Part shown: positions 6,981-10,092 of the stretch, piece by piece
Layout of the letters: every line of letters begins with the position of its first letter
Numbering within the stretch: position 1 is the stretch's first letter
From: JBBRHH01 sp038222915
GTDB lineage: Bacteria; Planctomycetota; Phycisphaerae; Tepidisphaerales; Tepidisphaeraceae
DNA length: 10,092 nucleotides
Assembly: GCA_038222915.1 (NCBI GenBank)
Contig: JBBRHH010000188.1
Span: 1-10,092, forward strand
Reading direction: 5' to 3'
Translations under genes and position numbers: made by a program
The notes under the pieces: generated by a model
The model's database searches: none
What the model was told of the DNA's origin: nothing
What the model saw: the letters and a program-made list of their open reading frames with translations, nothing else

Positions 6981-7439
6981 ATGTCGATTGAAACCGCGGG
7001 TGAGCCGGCTTTCGGAGACACGGTTCGTCAGATGAACAAGCTGATGGACCAGTTGCAGAAGGGATACTTTAACTATTGCCCGGCCGAGACGTGGACGCCG
7101 TGCGTCAACCTTTACGAAAACGATGCGGCGTACGTTGTCTGCGTCGATCTCGCCTGGGTCAACAAGGATGAAATCGATCTCCACATCGTCAACGGACAGC
7201 TGCGCCTGAAGGGCACCCGGGCCGTGCCGACCCATCCCGATGTGGCGCAGGCCAGCTCCACGACGCGCTGGCGGGTCCACGTGATGGAGATCGACAATGG
7301 CCAGTTCTCGCGCACGGTCGATCTGCCGGCCGGCGTGGATCGCGAACAGATCTCGGCCATTTACCGCGACGGCATTCTCTGGATTGAGATCCCGAAAGTC
7401 GGCGCAGGCATCGGGAAGATTGGCGATGAACATCGCTGA
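6981..7439 (+). CDS. Small heat-shock protein, Hsp20/alpha-crystallin family
   Basis: This ATP-independent holdase chaperone is expected to bind unfolding proteins in the cytoplasm and keep them refoldable. The 152-residue length is typical. After a helical N-terminal arm (about 1-35) the alpha-crystallin domain spans about 36-139: it opens at TWTPCVNLYEND, has FSRTVDLPAGVD (109-120), and ends with YRDGILWIEIPK (128-139), the conserved G-x-L strand. The C-terminal extension (140-152) has no I-x-I motif, only IGKI, so the usual tail contact used for oligomer assembly may be absent or altered. GGAG at 6972-6975, five bases before the ATG, fixes the start. It lies 64 bases upstream of lon on the same strand, suggesting shared transcription of a chaperone and a protease. 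It diverges from the HAD gene. Confidence 0.93.
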   Translation: MSIETAGEPAFGDTVRQMNKLMDQLQKGYFNYCPAETWTPCVNLYENDAAYVVCVDLAWVNKDEIDLHIVNGQLRLKGTRAVPTHPDVAQASSTTRWRVHVMEIDNGQFSRTVDLPAGVDREQISAIYRDGILWIEIPKVGAGIGKIGDEHR

Positions 7440-7486
7440 GCAGAGGTTTAAGTTTGCCGCACCAATTGATTGAAAATGTGAACGAC

Positions 7487-7494
7487 AGGGAAGG
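7487..7494 (+). promoter_or_regulatory. Ribosome binding site deciding the lon start
   Basis: AGGGAAGG lies nine bases before the ATG at 7504. The in-frame TTG at 7495 directly abuts it and would leave no spacer, so the ATG is the likely start. Confidence 0.6.
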
Positions 7495-7503
7495 TTGATA
7501 TAC

Positions 7504-9933
7504 ATGTCCGAAACTACCCAGAGTCTTGAGAGAACACCGGACGGAACCACCATCCGCAACGGCAACAATGGCCAGCCGCTGCATATTCCGACGGTGCTGC
7601 CCATCCTGCCGATCCGCAACATTGTCGTGTTCCCGGGCACTGTGATGCCATTGAATGTCGGCCGGCAGAAGAGCAAGAACCTCCTTGATGAGGTCATGCC
7701 CGGATCGAAGATCATTGGAGTGATTACCCAGAAGAACCCCGACGCCGAGGAGCCTGGCCCGGATGACCTGAACCGCGTCGGTGTCGCCTGCCAGATTTTG
7801 AAATTGTTCCGGCTCCCCGATGGGAATCAGTCCATTATTGTTCACGGCCTGGCGCGCATCCGCCTGAATTCGATGGCCCAGACTGATCCGTTCCTTACCG
7901 GCAACGTCGAAGTCATCGAGGAAAAGAACCCGGAAGGCGCGAACATCGATGCCCTCGTGGCCTCGGTCCGCCAGCAGGCCAACCGCGTTATCGAGCTCTC
8001 GCCCAATACGCCCGACGAAGCGGCACAGGTTCTCAACAGCATTACAAATCCCTCGGCTCTTGCCGATTTTCTCGCCGCCAATCTGCAGACGGATGTGAAC
8101 GAAAAGCAGATCCTGCTGGAAGAACCCGATATCGAGAAGCGCCTCCGGCTCGTCGCGGCCCGCCTTGCGACCCAGCTCGACATCCTCGAACTGCAAAGCA
8201 AAATCCAAAAGCAGGTCAGCGAAAACATTGATCGCTCGCAACGGCGCTTCTATCTGCAGGAGCAGCTCAAGGCGATCCGGAAGGAACTGGGCGAAGGCGA
8301 TTCGCGCGGGCCCGGCCAGGAAGTGGATGAGCTGCGGACAAAGCTGGAGGCGGCCAAACTTCCCGAACCGAGTATGAAGGAGGCGCTGCGCGAGCTTTCT
8401 CGCCTTGAGTCGATCCCCAGCGCCAGCCCCGAGTACGGCGTCATCCGCACGTATCTTCAGATTCTCAGCGAATTGCCGTGGAGCGTCGCCACCGAGGACA
8501 AGATTGATCTGAAGGTGGCGCGCGAAATCCTCGACCGCGATCACTTTGATCTCGACAAGGTGAAGCGCCGCATCGTCGAATACCTCGCCGTGCGAAAGCT
8601 CAAGCCCGGAGGCGGCGGCGCAATCCTATGCTTCGTTGGCCCGCCCGGCGTGGGCAAGACGTCGCTCGGCAAGAGCATTGCCGAGGCGATGGGCCGAAAA
8701 TTTATTCGCGTCGCCCTGGGCGGCGTTCGCGACGAGGCCGACATTCGAGGCCATCGCCGCACGTATATCGGCTCCATGCCAGGCCGGATCATCGCGGAGA
8801 TTCGCAAAGCCGGAACGAACAACCCGCTGATGATGCTTGATGAAATTGATAAGCTCGGCTCCGACTTTCGCGGCGATCCGTCGTCGGCGCTGCTGGAGGT
8901 GCTGGACCCGGCGCAAAATCACACGTTCACCGATCACTATCTCGACGTGCCTTTCGATCTCTCGAAGGTCATGTTCATCGCGACGGCCAACACCATGGAC
9001 ACCGTGCCCGGCCCATTGCGCGACCGCATGGAAGTCATCGAGATCCCCGGCTACACCGAAGGCGACAAGCTGAGCATCGCCAAGCGATATCTGGTTCCGC
9101 GCCAGATTGATGCCAACGGTCTGAACCTTAAGCAGGCCAAGTTCAAGGACGAGGCACTCAAGTACATTATCGAAGGGTATACGCGCGAAGCGGGCGTGCG
9201 AAACCTCGAGCGCAACATCGGCAGCGTTGCCCGGGGTATCGCGGCCGACGTCGTCTCCGGAAAAACCGAGAAGGAAACTGTCGGCAAACCCGAGGTCGAA
9301 AAATTCCTCGGCGCGCGCAAGTTCGAGCCGGAACTTGCCTCGCGTACCAGCGTTCCAGGGGTCGCGACCGGAATGGCCTACACGCCCTTCGGCGGCGAAA
9401 TCCTCTTCATTGAGGCAACGCGCATTCCCGGGAAGGGCGGCATCATCCTCACCGGGCAGATCGGCGAAGTCATGCGCGAATCCGCGACTGCGGCCTTCAC
9501 GCTGGTTCGCTCGCACGCCGACAGTCTGGGTATCGACCAAAAGCTCTTGCAGGAAAGCGATGTCCATCTCCACGTTCCCGCTGGCGCAGTCCCGAAAGAC
9601 GGCCCAAGCGCCGGTGTGGCGATGTTCACTGCCCTGGCATCCCTCTTTCTGAACAGGCCGGTAAGGCACGACCTCTCGATGACGGGCGAGATCACCCTTC
9701 GCGGCCTGGTCCTCCCCATCGGCGGCCTGAAAGAAAAATCCCTCGCCGCGATGCGCGCCGGCATCAAGCACGTGATCGCCCCGAAACGCAACGAAAAAGA
9801 CCTCGCCGAAATCCCCGCCGAAGCCCAGACCGGCCTAAGCTGGCATTTCGTCCAGAACGTAGACGAGGTCCTCAAGATCGCGCTCCTCGTCGACCCACGC
9901 GCGGAGAAGAAGAAAAAGAAAAAGAAGAAATGA
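7504..9933 (+). CDS. lon: ATP-dependent protease LonA
   Basis: Lon is a cytoplasmic hexameric AAA+ serine protease that degrades misfolded and selected regulatory proteins. From the ATG at 7504 it has 809 residues, slightly longer than E. coli Lon (784). The N-terminal substrate-binding domain starts at LPILPIRNIVVFPG (about 33-46) and is followed by a coiled, helical region to about 320. The ATPase module has Walker A GPPGVGKTS (379-387) and Walker B LMMLDEID (about 442-449). The sensor region includes FIATANTMD. The protease domain has the catalytic serine S702 in PKDGPSAGVAM and lysine K745 in GGLKEKSLAA, 43 residues apart as in E. coli (S679/K722). The protein ends in eight lysines encoded by mixed AAG and AAA codons, followed by tandem TGA stops. 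It sits directly after hsp20, pointing to joint protein-quality-control expression. Confidence 0.97.
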   Translation: MSETTQSLERTPDGTTIRNGNNGQPLHIPTVLPILPIRNIVVFPGTVMPLNVGRQKSKNLLDEVMPGSKIIGVITQKNPDAEEPGPDDLNRVGVACQILKLFRLPDGNQSIIVHGLARIRLNSMAQTDPFLTGNVEVIEEKNPEGANIDALVASVRQQANRVIELSPNTPDEAAQVLNSITNPSALADFLAANLQTDVNEKQILLEEPDIEKRLRLVAARLATQLDILELQSKIQKQVSENIDRSQRRFYLQEQLKAIRKELGEGDSRGPGQEVDELRTKLEAAKLPEPSMKEALRELSRLESIPSASPEYGVIRTYLQILSELPWSVATEDKIDLKVAREILDRDHFDLDKVKRRIVEYLAVRKLKPGGGGAILCFVGPPGVGKTSLGKSIAEAMGRKFIRVALGGVRDEADIRGHRRTYIGSMPGRIIAEIRKAGTNNPLMMLDEIDKLGSDFRGDPSSALLEVLDPAQNHTFTDHYLDVPFDLSKVMFIATANTMDTVPGPLRDRMEVIEIPGYTEGDKLSIAKRYLVPRQIDANGLNLKQAKFKDEALKYIIEGYTREAGVRNLERNIGSVARGIAADVVSGKTEKETVGKPEVEKFLGARKFEPELASRTSVPGVATGMAYTPFGGEILFIEATRIPGKGGIILTGQIGEVMRESATAAFTLVRSHADSLGIDQKLLQESDVHLHVPAGAVPKDGPSAGVAMFTALASLFLNRPVRHDLSMTGEITLRGLVLPIGGLKEKSLAAMRAGIKHVIAPKRNEKDLAEIPAEAQTGLSWHFVQNVDEVLKIALLVDPRAEKKKKKKKK

Positions 9934-9949
9934 TGAAGCGGGAGAGAGC

Positions 9950-10090
9950 TCAGGCGATGCCGACGCTTCCGGGATATTGTTGCAGGATTAGCAGGATTTG
10001 GCGTTCAGCAACACTCTCGGGCCGGTTGAACCTTAACAAGCGAGCCGTGACCTCGCCGATTTCTGTGATCGGTGTAATAATCGAACCGTC
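9950..10090 (-). CDS. 3' end of a convergent gene, cut by the window edge
   Basis: A minus-strand frame is open from the right edge to a TGA at 9950-9952, giving 46 residues of a protein whose start lies outside. The residues (DGSIITPITEIGEVTARLLR, then FNRPESVAERQILLILQQYP) look like real coding sequence: varied, with amphipathic helix character. The two other frames on this strand hit stops after 19 and 28 codons. No family could be recognised from this short C-terminus. The gene converges with lon, with only 16 bases between the stop codons and no visible terminator hairpin. The 8-base direct repeat GCAGGATT at 9982-9989 and 9991-9998 falls inside it and encodes the ILLIL segment. Confidence 0.55.
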   Translation of the reverse strand, partial: DGSIITPITEIGEVTARLLRFNRPESVAERQILLILQQYPGSVGIA

Positions 10091-10092
10091 GA

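Noticed and set aside
7189..8544. Minus-strand frame of 451 codons antisense to hsp20 and lon
   Set aside because: It spans two well-supported genes on the other strand and results from codon bias rather than selection.
8626..9771. Long minus-strand open frame antisense to lon
   Set aside because: It is a shadow of the lon ATPase and protease domains, with no domain of its own.
9907..9933. Possible programmed -1 frameshift site in the A-rich lysine run of lon
   Set aside because: The runs are GAAAAAG, not the canonical A-AAA-AAG heptamer, and stops follow at once, so no extended product is indicated.
9982..9998. Tandem GCAGGATT direct repeat
   Set aside because: Only two 8-base units, lying inside a coding-like frame; too short to support a repeat array or attachment site.

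Overview
This window is GC-rich bacterial DNA of ordinary gene density. It carries three blocks: a pyruvate dehydrogenase operon, a group of poorly characterised genes, and a proteostasis pair (Hsp20 and LonA). No rRNA, tRNA or CRISPR array was seen. Taxonomy cannot be fixed from sequence alone. The split E1-alpha/E1-beta genes, the style of the E2 protein and several orphan genes would fit Planctomycetota or another PVC-type lineage, but this is a low-confidence guess.

Left block (22-3572, + strand): pdhA, pdhB and pdhC encode the two E1 subunits and the E2 acyltransferase of the pyruvate dehydrogenase complex, in order and closely spaced. Together they convert pyruvate to acetyl-CoA. The E3 subunit (dihydrolipoamide dehydrogenase) is not here, so it must be supplied from elsewhere. 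Next comes a cysteine-containing orphan gene on the same strand (3723-4247), followed by about 290 bases with no convincing gene.

Middle block (4534-6891, - strand): read in the direction of transcription, this holds a HAD-family phosphatase, a small protein resembling proteasome-type N-terminal-nucleophile hydrolases, a 56-codon open stretch that looks like a gene remnant, and a predicted exported or lipoprotein-like orphan with clearly lower G+C. Between the HAD and Ntn-like genes sits a 169-bp segment bounded by a perfect 15-bp inverted repeat. It looks like a small non-autonomous mobile element or a structured RNA spacer.

Right block (6981-9933, + strand): a small heat-shock protein (Hsp20) gene, divergent from the HAD gene, is followed closely by lon, the ATP-dependent LonA protease, whose C-terminus carries eight consecutive lysines. 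The last 140 bases contain the 3' end of a convergent minus-strand gene that runs off the window.

Most of the window is housekeeping. The items most worth a second look are the Ntn-hydrolase-like protein with a Thr2/Asp18/Lys38 arrangement, the inverted-repeat element that supplies the HAD stop codon, the remnant frame at 5188-5358, and the cysteine-containing orphan.
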